Shown here piece after piece: positions 35,752-44,854 of a DNA stretch of 64,000 bases. Each line of letters opens with the position of its first letter. Positions within the stretch are counted from its first letter, which is position 1. The position numbers and the translations under genes were made by a program. The notes beneath the pieces are model-generated. The model worked only from the letters and a program-made list of their open reading frames with translations. It did no database searches and was not told where the DNA came from. The DNA is from JANQPA01 sp964548175 (GTDB lineage Bacteria; Bacteroidota; Bacteroidia; Chitinophagales; Saprospiraceae), in contig CAZJQS010000020.1 in assembly GCA_964548175.1 (NCBI GenBank), forward strand, positions 12,631 through 76,630, read 5' to 3'.

Positions 35752-35779
35752 AAAATAATCACTTTCGCTCCCCGTGCGC

Positions 35780-35834
35780 TTCCATTTTAGCTGAAAATGT
35801 CGTTTTTTTGCGGCAAATTCTTTAAACAACTTCT
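35780..35834 (-). repeat. Partial copy of the GAAGTTGTTTAAAG repeat
   Basis: Read on the minus strand from 35834, AGAAGTTGTTTAAAG is identical to the arms of the 11250-11432 element, and is followed by a GC-AAAAAAA-CGACATTTT stretch like its interior. It lies about 80 bp after the stop codon of the M16 gene. Only one arm is present. Confidence 0.5.
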
Positions 35835-35970
35835 ATTAGTCCGGGCGCTTTAAAATATTCTACAACCGCTGATGGCATAAGCAAAAAAAAGTTGTTAACT
35901 TTCAAGGTCTTTTGATAGGCTGCTTTTTTCAATACGGGAGAGTCATTATTTAATCCCATAAACAATTTTA

Positions 35971-37008
35971 ATGAAGCTGTTCAATTTTTTTAAACAAGAA
36001 TTAGCGATTGACTTAGGAACCGCTAATACATTGATCATTCAGGATGGTAAGGTTGTTGTTGATGAACCATCCATAGTGGCCATTGATCGGAGAACGGGCG
36101 AGACGATTGCAGTAGGCAGGAAGGCCATGTTAATGCACGAAAAAACGCACGAAGATATAAAAACCATTCGCCCTTTGAAAGATGGCGTGATCGCAGATTT
36201 TCAGGCAGCGGAAAGCATGATTGAGGGCTTTATCGGAATGATGGGCAATACCCGCCGGTTGTTCTCGCATATGAAAATGGTCATCTGTATCCCTTCCGGG
36301 ATTACCGAGGTAGAAAAAAGAGCCGTTTTCGATTCGGCGGATCACGTAGATAGCAAAGAGACTTACCTGATCCACGAACCGATGGCTGCTGCTCTTGGGA
36401 TCGGCATTGACGTGGAAGAGCCCGTCGGTAATATGATCATAGATATAGGGGGAGGAACAACTGAAATTGCCGTCATTGCCCTTTCCGGTATCGTTTGTGA
36501 TCAATCCATAAGGATTGCCGGGGATGAGTTCACCAACGATATTATGAGCTACATGAAACGGCAGCACAATATTCTTATCGGTGAACGCACGGCAGAGCAG
36601 CTGAAGATCCACGTCGGTTCCGCTCTCGACCATCTCGAAGATGAGGTAGCTCCTGAGGATTTCGCCGTGAACGGCCGCGATTTGATGACGGGCATCCCTA
36701 AACAAATCAAGGTCAACTACCGTGAGATCGCTCACGCCATCGACAAATCCATCTCAAAGATCGAGGATGCAGTGCTCAAAGCCCTGGAAGCTACGCCGCC
36801 GGAGTTAGCCTCTGACATCTACCGCACTGGCCTTTATCTGACCGGAGGAGGAGCTTTATTAAGGGGATTGGATAAAAGGATCGGCCAGCGCACCAAGCTT
36901 CCGATACACATAGCTGAAGATCCGCTGCGCGCAGTTGTTAGAGGAACAGGTATTGCCTTGAAAAACTCAGATCGTTATACCTTCCTTATCGACAGAAAGA
37001 GCGTGTAA
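35971..37008 (+). CDS. mreB: Rod shape-determining protein MreB
   Basis: 345 residues of the actin fold. ATP-binding motifs: AIDLGTANTLI (phosphate 1), MIIDIGGGTTEIAVI (phosphate 2) and YLTGGGALLRGLD (adenosine). VIADFQAAE is also typical. The N-terminal KLFNFFKQE is amphipathic and may bind the membrane. MreB filaments guide lateral wall synthesis. The gene leads mreB-mreC-mreD-PBP2; mreC starts 19 bp after its stop. A near-consensus TAACTTTC at 35896-35903 may be part of the promoter. Confidence 0.97.
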   Translation: MKLFNFFKQELAIDLGTANTLIIQDGKVVVDEPSIVAIDRRTGETIAVGRKAMLMHEKTHEDIKTIRPLKDGVIADFQAAESMIEGFIGMMGNTRRLFSHMKMVICIPSGITEVEKRAVFDSADHVDSKETYLIHEPMAAALGIGIDVEEPVGNMIIDIGGGTTEIAVIALSGIVCDQSIRIAGDEFTNDIMSYMKRQHNILIGERTAEQLKIHVGSALDHLEDEVAPEDFAVNGRDLMTGIPKQIKVNYREIAHAIDKSISKIEDAVLKALEATPPELASDIYRTGLYLTGGGALLRGLDKRIGQRTKLPIHIAEDPLRAVVRGTGIALKNSDRYTFLIDRKSV

Positions 37009-37026
37009 AGCAATTATTTTTTGCCT

Positions 37027-37851
37027 ATGCGCAACCTGATAGAATTTATAGTCCGAAATCGAAATTTCCTTACCTTTTTCTTCCTGGAATTGGTCTGTTT
37101 CACCCTGGTCGTTCAGTTCAACAGGGAACAGCGTCAGATCCTGCTTAACTCCACCAGCACCTATGCGGGTGCTGTTTTTGACCTCTATTCCCAGGGACTG
37201 GACTATCTGGACCTGAAAAAGGAAAACCAGGTGCTGGAAGAAAAAAACCAGGTGCTGGAGGAATACCTTTATGCATTACTCGGCAAAGAAGTGGAGATGG
37301 ACGCTATTCGCCTGGATACGATGGAATATAATTTCGAATTTATTCCCGGAAAGATCATCAAGAACTCTATCACCGGACTGGATAATATGATCACCATTAA
37401 TAAAGGTCGCAATGACGGCGTAGAAGAGCATATGGGCGTCGTAGGGCTGAACGGGCTGGTCGGTGTGGTGGTTGACGTTTCTGCCCATTACTCCGTAGCC
37501 ATGTCCCTGCTCCACCGTCAGACGCGTATTTCGGCAAGACTAAGGTCCACCCCTTATTTTGGATCCTTGGCGTGGAGAAATGAAATGGATCCAACCACTA
37601 TGGACCTGGAGGACATCCCGAAGCATGCGGAAGTAGCCGTAGGAGATACGGTGGAAACCAGCGGCTATTCTTTTATGTTTCCTCCCGGTATGGCCATAGG
37701 CGCCGTAAGCAGCGCAGCACTGCCGGAAGGGAATAATTTTTACAACATAAAAGTCGACCTGTTTAATGACCTTAGCAGGATTGAATACGTTTACATCGTT
37801 AAAAACAGAGACAGAGCAGAACTATTGCAGCTAAAGGGAAATGATGAGTAA
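37027..37851 (+). CDS. mreC: Rod shape-determining protein MreC
   Basis: 274 residues from the ATG at 37027 (a TTG two codons earlier is less likely). One N-terminal transmembrane helix (about 13-30) is followed by a coiled coil with the direct repeat ENQVLEEKNQVLEE (about 66-80) and a periplasmic beta-barrel domain with INKGRNDGVEEHMGVVGLNGLVG and the S-R-x-S-A-R-L-like ISARLRST. It scaffolds PBP2 with MreB in the elongasome. The stop overlaps the mreD start by 11 bp. Confidence 0.95.
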   Translation: MRNLIEFIVRNRNFLTFFFLELVCFTLVVQFNREQRQILLNSTSTYAGAVFDLYSQGLDYLDLKKENQVLEEKNQVLEEYLYALLGKEVEMDAIRLDTMEYNFEFIPGKIIKNSITGLDNMITINKGRNDGVEEHMGVVGLNGLVGVVVDVSAHYSVAMSLLHRQTRISARLRSTPYFGSLAWRNEMDPTTMDLEDIPKHAEVAVGDTVETSGYSFMFPPGMAIGAVSSAALPEGNNFYNIKVDLFNDLSRIEYVYIVKNRDRAELLQLKGNDE

Positions 37852-38365
37852 GGATTTATACAATAATGCGTTCCGCTTTTTATTGCTTTGCGCCTTTCAA
37901 ATTTTGGTCCTGCAAAGAATAGGCAACGCGTTTATCAATTTCCCCTACATCACCATCCTAGTCTATCCTTTGTTTATTTTATTGCTTCCCTTTCGGACCA
38001 ACACCATGCTTCTCACCTTTATCGGATTCATAGCAGGGTTGACTATTGATATTTTTTATGACTCACCAGGGATACATGCGAGTGCGACTTTGTTTATTGC
38101 CTATATCCGGCCGGTCATCATCCGGAGGCTGGAGCCGAAAGGAGGCTATACCACAAATTCCAGCCCTACGCCCAAAAGAATGGGCTGGACGTGGTTCCTG
38201 AGGTACGCAGCTGTTTTAATGGGGATACATCTTTTTTTCTATTTCTCTGTGGAAGCTTTCACCTATGCTTATATTCTCAGTATTTTAGTGAAAACAGCAG
38301 TCTCTTTTGTACTTTCTATGCTTTTTATCCTTTTGATAATGGCAATTTTCAATCCATCTGATTAG
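37841..38365 (+). CDS. mreD: Rod shape-determining protein MreD
   Basis: 174 residues, about five or six transmembrane helices, with the pattern FIAGLTIDIFYDSPGIHA typical of MreD (G-x-x-x-D-x-x). There is a polar insertion around 97-110 (RRLEPKGGYTTNSSPT). Gene order and overlap with mreC support the call despite low sequence conservation in this family. It is an integral inner-membrane part of the elongasome. Confidence 0.9.
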   Translation: MMSKDLYNNAFRFLLLCAFQILVLQRIGNAFINFPYITILVYPLFILLLPFRTNTMLLTFIGFIAGLTIDIFYDSPGIHASATLFIAYIRPVIIRRLEPKGGYTTNSSPTPKRMGWTWFLRYAAVLMGIHLFFYFSVEAFTYAYILSILVKTAVSFVLSMLFILLIMAIFNPSD

Positions 38366-38414
38366 TTTTGTAAGGAATAGTTTATCCTATCTTGGATATT
38401 TAACAATCAGGATC

Positions 38415-40277
38415 GTGGCAGATACTTTTAAAAAAAGACAAGGGGTTATTCAGTTTTTTTTCGTTCTGGCGGCTATTGTCCTGGTCGGTAAGGCCATGCA
38501 ATTGCAGTTGATCGACAGTACTTTCCGAAATAAAGCCAACGCCACGGCCATAGAAAAACTGACCATTTATCCTTCGCGGGGGGTCATTTACGACCGGGAC
38601 ACCAATCTTATGGTTAATAATGATCCCATCTATGACCTGATGGTTACTTACAACCGCATCGATCCTGATATGGATACGGCCAAATTCTGCCGTCTTTTGA
38701 ATATTAATGAGACGATTTTCAGAGAAAATCTGAATAAAGACTGGCGCAGCGATCGTTTTTCCAAATCTGTTCCTTTTGTTTTTATGAGCAAGATTTCTGC
38801 TGAGCGATTTGCTACCTTTCAGGAAAGCCTGTACGAGTTTCCGGGCTTTTTTGTTCAGCTGAGAAACGTTAGAGGGTATCCTGCTAATACCGGCGCCCAC
38901 GTATTGGGCTATATTCGGGAAGTCAACAAGAGAGAAGTAGAGGAGTCCGGCGGCTTGTATGTCTCCGGCGATTATATCGGCGCCACAGGTTTGGAGGCTT
39001 CTTATGAGGAACTACTCAGGGGAGAAAAAGGCGCCAAATATGTGTTCAAAGACAATTTGGGCAGAGTAGTCGATAACTATAAAGCCGAAAAAAGGGATAT
39101 CCCGCCGAAATCCGGAAGAGACCTCCTTTCTACTATCGATCTGGATTTGCAAGTCTTTGGGGAAATGCTCATGGCCAATAAACGCGGCGGCATCATTGCT
39201 CTGGAACCTGCTACGGGTGAAATCCTTGCTATGGTCAGCAGCCCCGCCTATGATCCTAATGACCTGGTTATCGGCAATGAAGATAGAGGCAGAGCCTATC
39301 TGGAGATGAACAGGGACTCCCTCAAGCCGCTATTTAACCGTGCCGTACTGGCCCAGTACCCTCCAGGGTCGCTTTTTAAGCCTCTTGTTGCCCTCATCGG
39401 CATGCAAAAGGGATTGCTCGACCCCAATCGTACCGTGAGATGCAGCGGGGCGTACTATCATAACGGCTTGCGCCTTACCGGCTGCCACGGCCATCCTACC
39501 TGCACCAGTGTGTCCATGGCCATTCAACATTCCTGCAATGCGTATTTTGTGACGGTTTTCAGGGAAATAGTCGATCAATATGGTTTTGATCAGCCTAATA
39601 TCGGATTGGATACTTTTAATACCTACCTGAATAAATTCGGCCTCGGTCGATCCCTCGGAATAGACTTCCCCTCTGAGAAAGGCGGCAACTACCCTACTTC
39701 AAGATACTACACGGATTGGTTTAACCGCCAACAGGAAGGGCAGCGATGGAATTCACTCTGGATCCGCTCTCTGGCTATAGGACAAGGGGAAATTCAAATG
39801 ACCAATATTCAAATGGTTAACGCCGCAGCCATCATCGCTAATCGAGGCTATTATGTGGCGCCTCACCTGGTAAAGGGCTACCTGAATAGCGATGAACCCA
39901 TTTCTGAACAATACCGCAGAAAACATTATGTCGGCATTGAGGAAGCGCATTTCAGCCCGGTCATTGACGGCATGGAGAAAGCCGTTCTGGCTGGCACCGC
40001 CCGCTCAGCTTATATTCCCGATATCCCCATTTGCGGAAAAACCGGAACGGCGGAAAATGCCGAGAAAGACCATTCCATTTTCTTCTGCTTTGCCCCTAAA
40101 GAAAATCCTGAAATCGCCGTGGTCGTTTATGTGGAAAATGCTGGCTTCGGCGGAACTTATGCGGCCCCCATCGCCAGCCTGATGATCGAGAAATACATCA
40201 AAGGAGATGTTGCACCCGAAAGGCAATGGCGACTCAACTACATTAAGAACGCCAATCTCATGGAACAACGGCCCTGA
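38415..40277 (+). CDS. mrdA: Penicillin-binding protein 2
   Basis: 620 residues from a GTG at 38415. A single N-terminal transmembrane helix (about 11-30) is followed by the pedestal/dimerisation domain, with YPSRGVIYDRD and RGYPANTGAHVLGYI, and the transpeptidase domain. Catalytic motifs: S-L-F-K in PPGSLFKPLV (SxxK), HSCNAYF (SxN) and KTGTAEN (KTG). It cross-links lateral-wall peptidoglycan in the elongasome. The partner glycosyltransferase RodA, which commonly follows, is absent: the next gene (bshA) is convergent and ends at the adjacent base. Confidence 0.95.
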   Translation: MADTFKKRQGVIQFFFVLAAIVLVGKAMQLQLIDSTFRNKANATAIEKLTIYPSRGVIYDRDTNLMVNNDPIYDLMVTYNRIDPDMDTAKFCRLLNINETIFRENLNKDWRSDRFSKSVPFVFMSKISAERFATFQESLYEFPGFFVQLRNVRGYPANTGAHVLGYIREVNKREVEESGGLYVSGDYIGATGLEASYEELLRGEKGAKYVFKDNLGRVVDNYKAEKRDIPPKSGRDLLSTIDLDLQVFGEMLMANKRGGIIALEPATGEILAMVSSPAYDPNDLVIGNEDRGRAYLEMNRDSLKPLFNRAVLAQYPPGSLFKPLVALIGMQKGLLDPNRTVRCSGAYYHNGLRLTGCHGHPTCTSVSMAIQHSCNAYFVTVFREIVDQYGFDQPNIGLDTFNTYLNKFGLGRSLGIDFPSEKGGNYPTSRYYTDWFNRQQEGQRWNSLWIRSLAIGQGEIQMTNIQMVNAAAIIANRGYYVAPHLVKGYLNSDEPISEQYRRKHYVGIEEAHFSPVIDGMEKAVLAGTARSAYIPDIPICGKTGTAENAEKDHSIFFCFAPKENPEIAVVVYVENAGFGGTYAAPIASLMIEKYIKGDVAPERQWRLNYIKNANLMEQRP

Positions 40278-41426
40278 TCACACCCTTGTGGTTGGGGGAT
40301 AAACTGTTTTGAGTACTTCCTGGTAATAGGCTTCATATTTGGGAAGTATATTGCTGATGTCAAACCTCTTGGCTTGTTTAAGGGCATTTCTCCTGAACAA
40401 ATTCAGCAACTCTTCATCCTTTAAGATCCTGATGGCGTTTTTTGCCATATCGTCCACATCCCCTACTTCACTTAGAAAGCCTGTTTCTCCATGTATGTTC
40501 ACCTCCGGAAGCCCTCCCGCATTGGTGGAAATAACCGGCACTTCGCAGGCCATGGCTTCCAGGGCCGCCAGGCCAAAGCTCTCTTTCTGTGATGGAATTA
40601 AGAACAGGTCGGACACCGCCAGTAACTCTTCTACGGCATCTTGCTTACCCAGGAACCGAATTTCTTCGCACAAACCAAGTCGCCGGCATTGAGATTCCGC
40701 TTTGCGCCTCTCGGGCCCGTCACCGATCAGCAACAGCTTGGAAGGTATTTTTTGATGAATTCTGTAAAAAACATCAATCACATCATCGATCCTTTTAACC
40801 TTTCTGAAATTGGAAACATGGGTGATGATTCGCTCGCCATTGGGTGCGATGGCTTTTTTGAAGTGATCCTTATTAACCCTCTTGAAACGGTCAAAATCGA
40901 TAAAATTGTGAATGACCTGTATGTCTTTGTTAACCTCAAAATAGTCAAGCGTTTGCTGCTTGAGACTTTCCGAAACAGCCGTCACCCCATCCGATTTGTT
41001 AATGGAAAATTCTACTACCGGAGAAAAAGCCTTATTGCGCCCCACCAGCGTGATGTCCGTGCCATGCAGAGTAGTTACCACCGGCACATATTTGCCCTGT
41101 GTGAGCAATATTTTTTTCGTCAAATAGGCTACGGCAGCATGCGGAATGGCGTAATGCACGTGAAGAATATCAATGTTTTCATACTTGACTACATCCACCA
41201 TCTTGCTGGCCAGCATGCTGTCATAAGGCATATATTCGAACAAAGGATACTCTTCTGTGTCCACTTCATGATAAAAAACATTTTCGTGAAAGGCCGTCAG
41301 CCGGGCGGGACGCTTGTAGGTGATAAAATGTACTTCATGCCCCAAACCAGCAAGACCTATTCCAAGTTCCGTCGCCACCACACCACTCCCTCCGTATGTC
41401 GGATAGCAAACAATGCCTATTTTCAT
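40278..41426 (-). CDS. bshA: N-acetyl-alpha-D-glucosaminyl L-malate synthase
   Basis: 382 residues from the ATG at 41426 (MKIGIVCYPTYGGSGVVAT); an upstream in-frame start adds 14 unrelated residues. GT-B glycosyltransferase family 4. The N-terminal GGSGVVATELG, HVHYAIPHA, the HNFIDFDRFK segment, and the donor-binding ESFGLAALEAMACEVPVIST (EX7E) are BshA-like. It joins UDP-GlcNAc to L-malate, the first step of bacillithiol synthesis. bshB and bshC are not in the window. The gene abuts mrdA tail to tail with no space for a separate terminator. Confidence 0.93.
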   Translation of the reverse strand: MKIGIVCYPTYGGSGVVATELGIGLAGLGHEVHFITYKRPARLTAFHENVFYHEVDTEEYPLFEYMPYDSMLASKMVDVVKYENIDILHVHYAIPHAAVAYLTKKILLTQGKYVPVVTTLHGTDITLVGRNKAFSPVVEFSINKSDGVTAVSESLKQQTLDYFEVNKDIQVIHNFIDFDRFKRVNKDHFKKAIAPNGERIITHVSNFRKVKRIDDVIDVFYRIHQKIPSKLLLIGDGPERRKAESQCRRLGLCEEIRFLGKQDAVEELLAVSDLFLIPSQKESFGLAALEAMACEVPVISTNAGGLPEVNIHGETGFLSEVGDVDDMAKNAIRILKDEELLNLFRRNALKQAKRFDISNILPKYEAYYQEVLKTVYPPTTRV

Positions 41427-41627
41427 TTTTATGTGATTTCTTTGTGTGCGTATTGTAAAAAAATACAATTGGATGCTGAAATGGTTTCATTGTGTTAATG
41501 AAAAAATGAAAACTATTTCATGTATGGAATAAAAACAAATAAGGCTGTCCCCTCCGTCCGAAAGGGATTTTGCCTGCCAATGTGGTATTTTAAGACAACA
41601 CCCCTTTATCAAGTTCAATACAGAAGG

Positions 41628-44474
41628 TTAACGCGACTTGATCAACCTCCGGACAACCTGACGATCGCCGGCCAGAAGTCGGATCATATATATGCCGTCA
41701 GGGAAGGCCGTAAGGTCAATGAGGTACCGCAGGCTTTCAACTCCCTGCTCCTGGTCTTCCCAAATCATTTGCCCCATCAAGTTCAATAGTTGAATGCGGA
41801 CATTCCGGGGTTGGCCCAGCTGCAAATCCATAATAGTAACATCCCGGGTAGGATTAGGGAAAAAGCGCAGCAACACCTCATCCCCCGGCTCTTCTACATC
41901 GGTTGTTAATCCCACCAGCACCTGCCCTTCATCCTTACAGCCAAATTGATCCGTTACGGTTACAGTGTAAGTGCCGGCCGTCAATTTGGAAGCTGTTTTG
42001 GTGATGTCACCGCTACTCCATTGATAGGAAAACGGGCCGACGCCTGCGCCGGCCTCAACAGAGGCGGAGCCGTTGCGCCCATCCTCGCCCATTTCGTTAA
42101 CCCCAGTAAGGCTGAGCAATAATGAGGGGGGGCATCGCACCACATTGATGTTGTCCAGATCCACCCAAAATGCGCCGCCAATGCGATTGGCAAGAAAGCG
42201 GAACTGAACCGTTTCTCCTTCAAAGGCTTCCAGAAGGATGGTCCTGGACGTCATAAGAATGGTTGGATCGTGGCTGCTTTGGTCAATGGTCAGCAAAGTT
42301 TCGAAGGTCTGCCCGCAATCCGTACTGATTTGAATGAGCAACTCCTCTCCCTCACTTAGGGAATAAGGCACGCTTCCATCGCCCTGCAGACTGACAAAGC
42401 GATAATCAAAGCGCAAACTGTCTTGCGCCGCAACCGGGCCGAGTAGCGGAGAAAGAGCAGAAAAAGTAGTGTTCGAGGCGCTCAGGTTGTCGGAAAGCAC
42501 AAAGGAGCGGTTGCCATGCCCGTTCGTTACAACTCCGTCTGTTTGCCAGCGATCCGGAATGCGCTGAATCTCAAAATTTTCAGCATAAGGAAAGGATTGG
42601 AGCGTCGACAGAGACATGCGGACCGTGTCGTTCCCTGCAAATTGATCGCCGCCCGGCAGGCTCACCCAGGCTGTTATATTAAGCGTTTCCTGTTCAAAAG
42701 AATTGAACGGCGTTTCAAAACGATACACCAGCTGATCGCCGGAAGATAAGGTTTGTGACAGAGACTCAGTGATCACCTCTCCTGTATCCCCGATCCTGTA
42801 ATTCATTTCAAACTGGGTAATGGCATCCATACCCAGGTTGCTAATGGTCAATTCAATGCTATCTGAGAGGACGCCGCAGGCTTCCTCCGATGTCGCCGTC
42901 ACACTAACGGCCGCCAGGTCCTGATTAAAGGGCAAAGAGATCAGTACATTATCTATGCCGATGCCTTCCCGTTCAGTACTAATATCTGAAAAAAAGACGA
43001 ACCGAAGCCGGACTCGCTCAAGGCCGGCCGTTCCGGTCAGGGTATTGGAAACAAACGCCCAGCCGTCAAAGCCTCCATCACCTTCCCAACGCTGCGCAAC
43101 AGGATTGTTGTACCAGTTCAAGCCGGTAGCAGCCTGGCCGACCTTGTTCCAGGTCTCCCCATCGTCAGCGCTGAACTCAAGCCAGGCACCGTCAAATTCT
43201 TCTTCTGTGTCTACAAATAAAGAAAAGGAAATGACCGGATCATCAGTAAAACTGCTAAGGTTTAAACAAGGGGAAACGAGATAGGACAATTCTCCGAAAT
43301 TATACCTCCCTGATAAGTTGGTCACCCAGGCGCCTATACCTCCTGCGGCCATAGAAATTTCATTACCTGCCGGTATCCCACGGGCCCAGCTTGGAGCATT
43401 GCTTTCCTCAGCCACAGTCCATCCGCCGCCCCAAACCTCAAAATTTTCAAAATAGGGATACTCGAATATGTCAGGAATGCTGACGATATTGATCTCCGTG
43501 GTGTCGTTACTGCGAAAACTATCTTCAGCAAGGTCTGTCCATGAGCGGATCCTGTATTCTCCGGGGTTGCCGAAGTTAAAAGTTTGATCGAACTCTGTAA
43601 GGCCGATGCTGTCCTTGCTCAGTACGCCGGTATAAAGCCCATCGTTGGGAAGATTGATGGGAACTTCAACCCCATTCACCTCATACTTGAAGGGAATGAG
43701 GGACTGAGGTTCGCCGCCAACGTTTTCGATGGCCACTCTAACAGTGTCATTAAAGCTCAGGTCGCAGCTGGTCATGGGGTTGAGGATTTCTCTGATCCTG
43801 ACGTCCGTGGCAAAGCGGGTTTTGAAAGTAACCGGTCCGGCCACTTTACTGCTTTCGCCGTTTTCGCACAACAAGGTGATGTAGACATCGTAGGACGTAT
43901 TCTGCATCAGACCTCTTAGCCGTATTTCGGATGCAGCGGTTTGAACGGTAGTGCCCGTGCCCGGAGTGAACCCTCGTAGCCCCGCCTCAACAGCGTAGAG
44001 CCCCGCCCCCTCATTAACATCGATCCAGCTAAGGTCAGCAGTGGCGGCCCTGACATCGACGACAAATACCTGCTCGGTGCGCGGACCGATACAGGGAGGG
44101 CACTCCACCGCTTGATCAAATACGACCCCTTCTGTGGGGTTCCCATTAAATTCCAGAACAACATCTCCCTGTGGGTCGATCAAAGCCCAGGAAACCTCTT
44201 CATCGTACAGGCCTGAGGAATATCGGATGGTGAGCTGGTCGCCGGAGGTTATTGTCAGGGGAATGGATTCCAGAAAACCATTGTCCGTTTCGTTGTCAAG
44301 GTCAAAAACGAATTCCGTTTCGTTGAGTTTGACGAAAAGGGCGGCGCCGTTCCACCCGTCTCCGAACCCATCCCGGAGCTCAAAGGTGAATTCACAACTG
44401 TTGTTCTGGCTATGGCCTTTGACCTGAAAAAGTAAAAAGGGTAAGAAAAAAAATAAGGTATACCTGTACTTCAT
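41628..44474 (-). CDS. Large secreted protein with T9SS type A sorting domain
   Basis: 948 residues. A signal peptide (1-22) is followed by a lipid- or protein-binding-like beta domain (FTFELRDGFGDGWNGAALFV), a fibronectin type III domain (about 132-225), two jelly-roll/MAM-like modules (around 345-520 and 650-790, each ending in a cysteine-containing R-C-P or GIDNVLIS pattern), a short SprB-like repeat segment (SYQWSSGDITKTASKLTAG-type, about 820-855), and the C-terminal sorting domain (FFPNPTRDVTIM to the final RRLIKSR). It is exported by T9SS and fixed to or released from the surface. No catalytic domain is seen, so adhesion is a plausible role. Confidence 0.88.
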   Translation of the reverse strand: MKYRYTLFFFLPFLLFQVKGHSQNNSCEFTFELRDGFGDGWNGAALFVKLNETEFVFDLDNETDNGFLESIPLTITSGDQLTIRYSSGLYDEEVSWALIDPQGDVVLEFNGNPTEGVVFDQAVECPPCIGPRTEQVFVVDVRAATADLSWIDVNEGAGLYAVEAGLRGFTPGTGTTVQTAASEIRLRGLMQNTSYDVYITLLCENGESSKVAGPVTFKTRFATDVRIREILNPMTSCDLSFNDTVRVAIENVGGEPQSLIPFKYEVNGVEVPINLPNDGLYTGVLSKDSIGLTEFDQTFNFGNPGEYRIRSWTDLAEDSFRSNDTTEINIVSIPDIFEYPYFENFEVWGGGWTVAEESNAPSWARGIPAGNEISMAAGGIGAWVTNLSGRYNFGELSYLVSPCLNLSSFTDDPVISFSLFVDTEEEFDGAWLEFSADDGETWNKVGQAATGLNWYNNPVAQRWEGDGGFDGWAFVSNTLTGTAGLERVRLRFVFFSDISTEREGIGIDNVLISLPFNQDLAAVSVTATSEEACGVLSDSIELTISNLGMDAITQFEMNYRIGDTGEVITESLSQTLSSGDQLVYRFETPFNSFEQETLNITAWVSLPGGDQFAGNDTVRMSLSTLQSFPYAENFEIQRIPDRWQTDGVVTNGHGNRSFVLSDNLSASNTTFSALSPLLGPVAAQDSLRFDYRFVSLQGDGSVPYSLSEGEELLIQISTDCGQTFETLLTIDQSSHDPTILMTSRTILLEAFEGETVQFRFLANRIGGAFWVDLDNINVVRCPPSLLLSLTGVNEMGEDGRNGSASVEAGAGVGPFSYQWSSGDITKTASKLTAGTYTVTVTDQFGCKDEGQVLVGLTTDVEEPGDEVLLRFFPNPTRDVTIMDLQLGQPRNVRIQLLNLMGQMIWEDQEQGVESLRYLIDLTAFPDGIYMIRLLAGDRQVVRRLIKSR

Positions 44475-44854
44475 ATCGGATAAGACTTTTCAATTATCAA
44501 CTTGCGATAAAGTTAATTAAAAATTCAATACTTCCGCTTTGAAAAAATCACAGCTTTTCTTTGTCGAACAGCTTATTAAAGTCATGAATTTGACAAAAGC
44601 GTAAACCTTTTTTTTTCATCGCTGTTAGGCTTTCGGTTGCAGTTTGGGGCTGTGTCAACCACAAAATGTGTTTATTTATCCTAAACATTTTTCTGTTTAG
44701 GGAAAGTAAGTAAGTGAGCAAATTTACCTATAAAACATACACCGCCGCCGGCGGTGTATGTTTCATAATATAACTTTCTCTTGCCCGCGGGGGGAAAGTT
44801 ATACTTAAAATTGCTTGCTTCAGTACCTAATGATCACAAAAATCACTTAAGATA
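44475..44854. other. Intergenic region with three successive hairpins before the MerR gene
   Basis: A 380-bp non-coding divergent spacer. Hairpin 1: CCTAAACA/TGTTTAGG (44680-44687 with 44694-44701). Hairpin 2: a perfect 15-bp stem around one base (44733-44747 with 44749-44763, core CACCGCCG). Hairpin 3: TATAACTTTC/GAAAGTTATA (44769-44778 with 44794-44803). All lie within 125 bp, ending 51 bp before the GTG start. They may be operators of the MerR protein or a structured leader. No consensus promoter was found. Confidence 0.55.

Noticed and set aside
40641..41498. 285-codon plus-strand frame opposite bshA
   Set aside because: Antisense to BshA, whose motifs are intact; composition is that of a complement.
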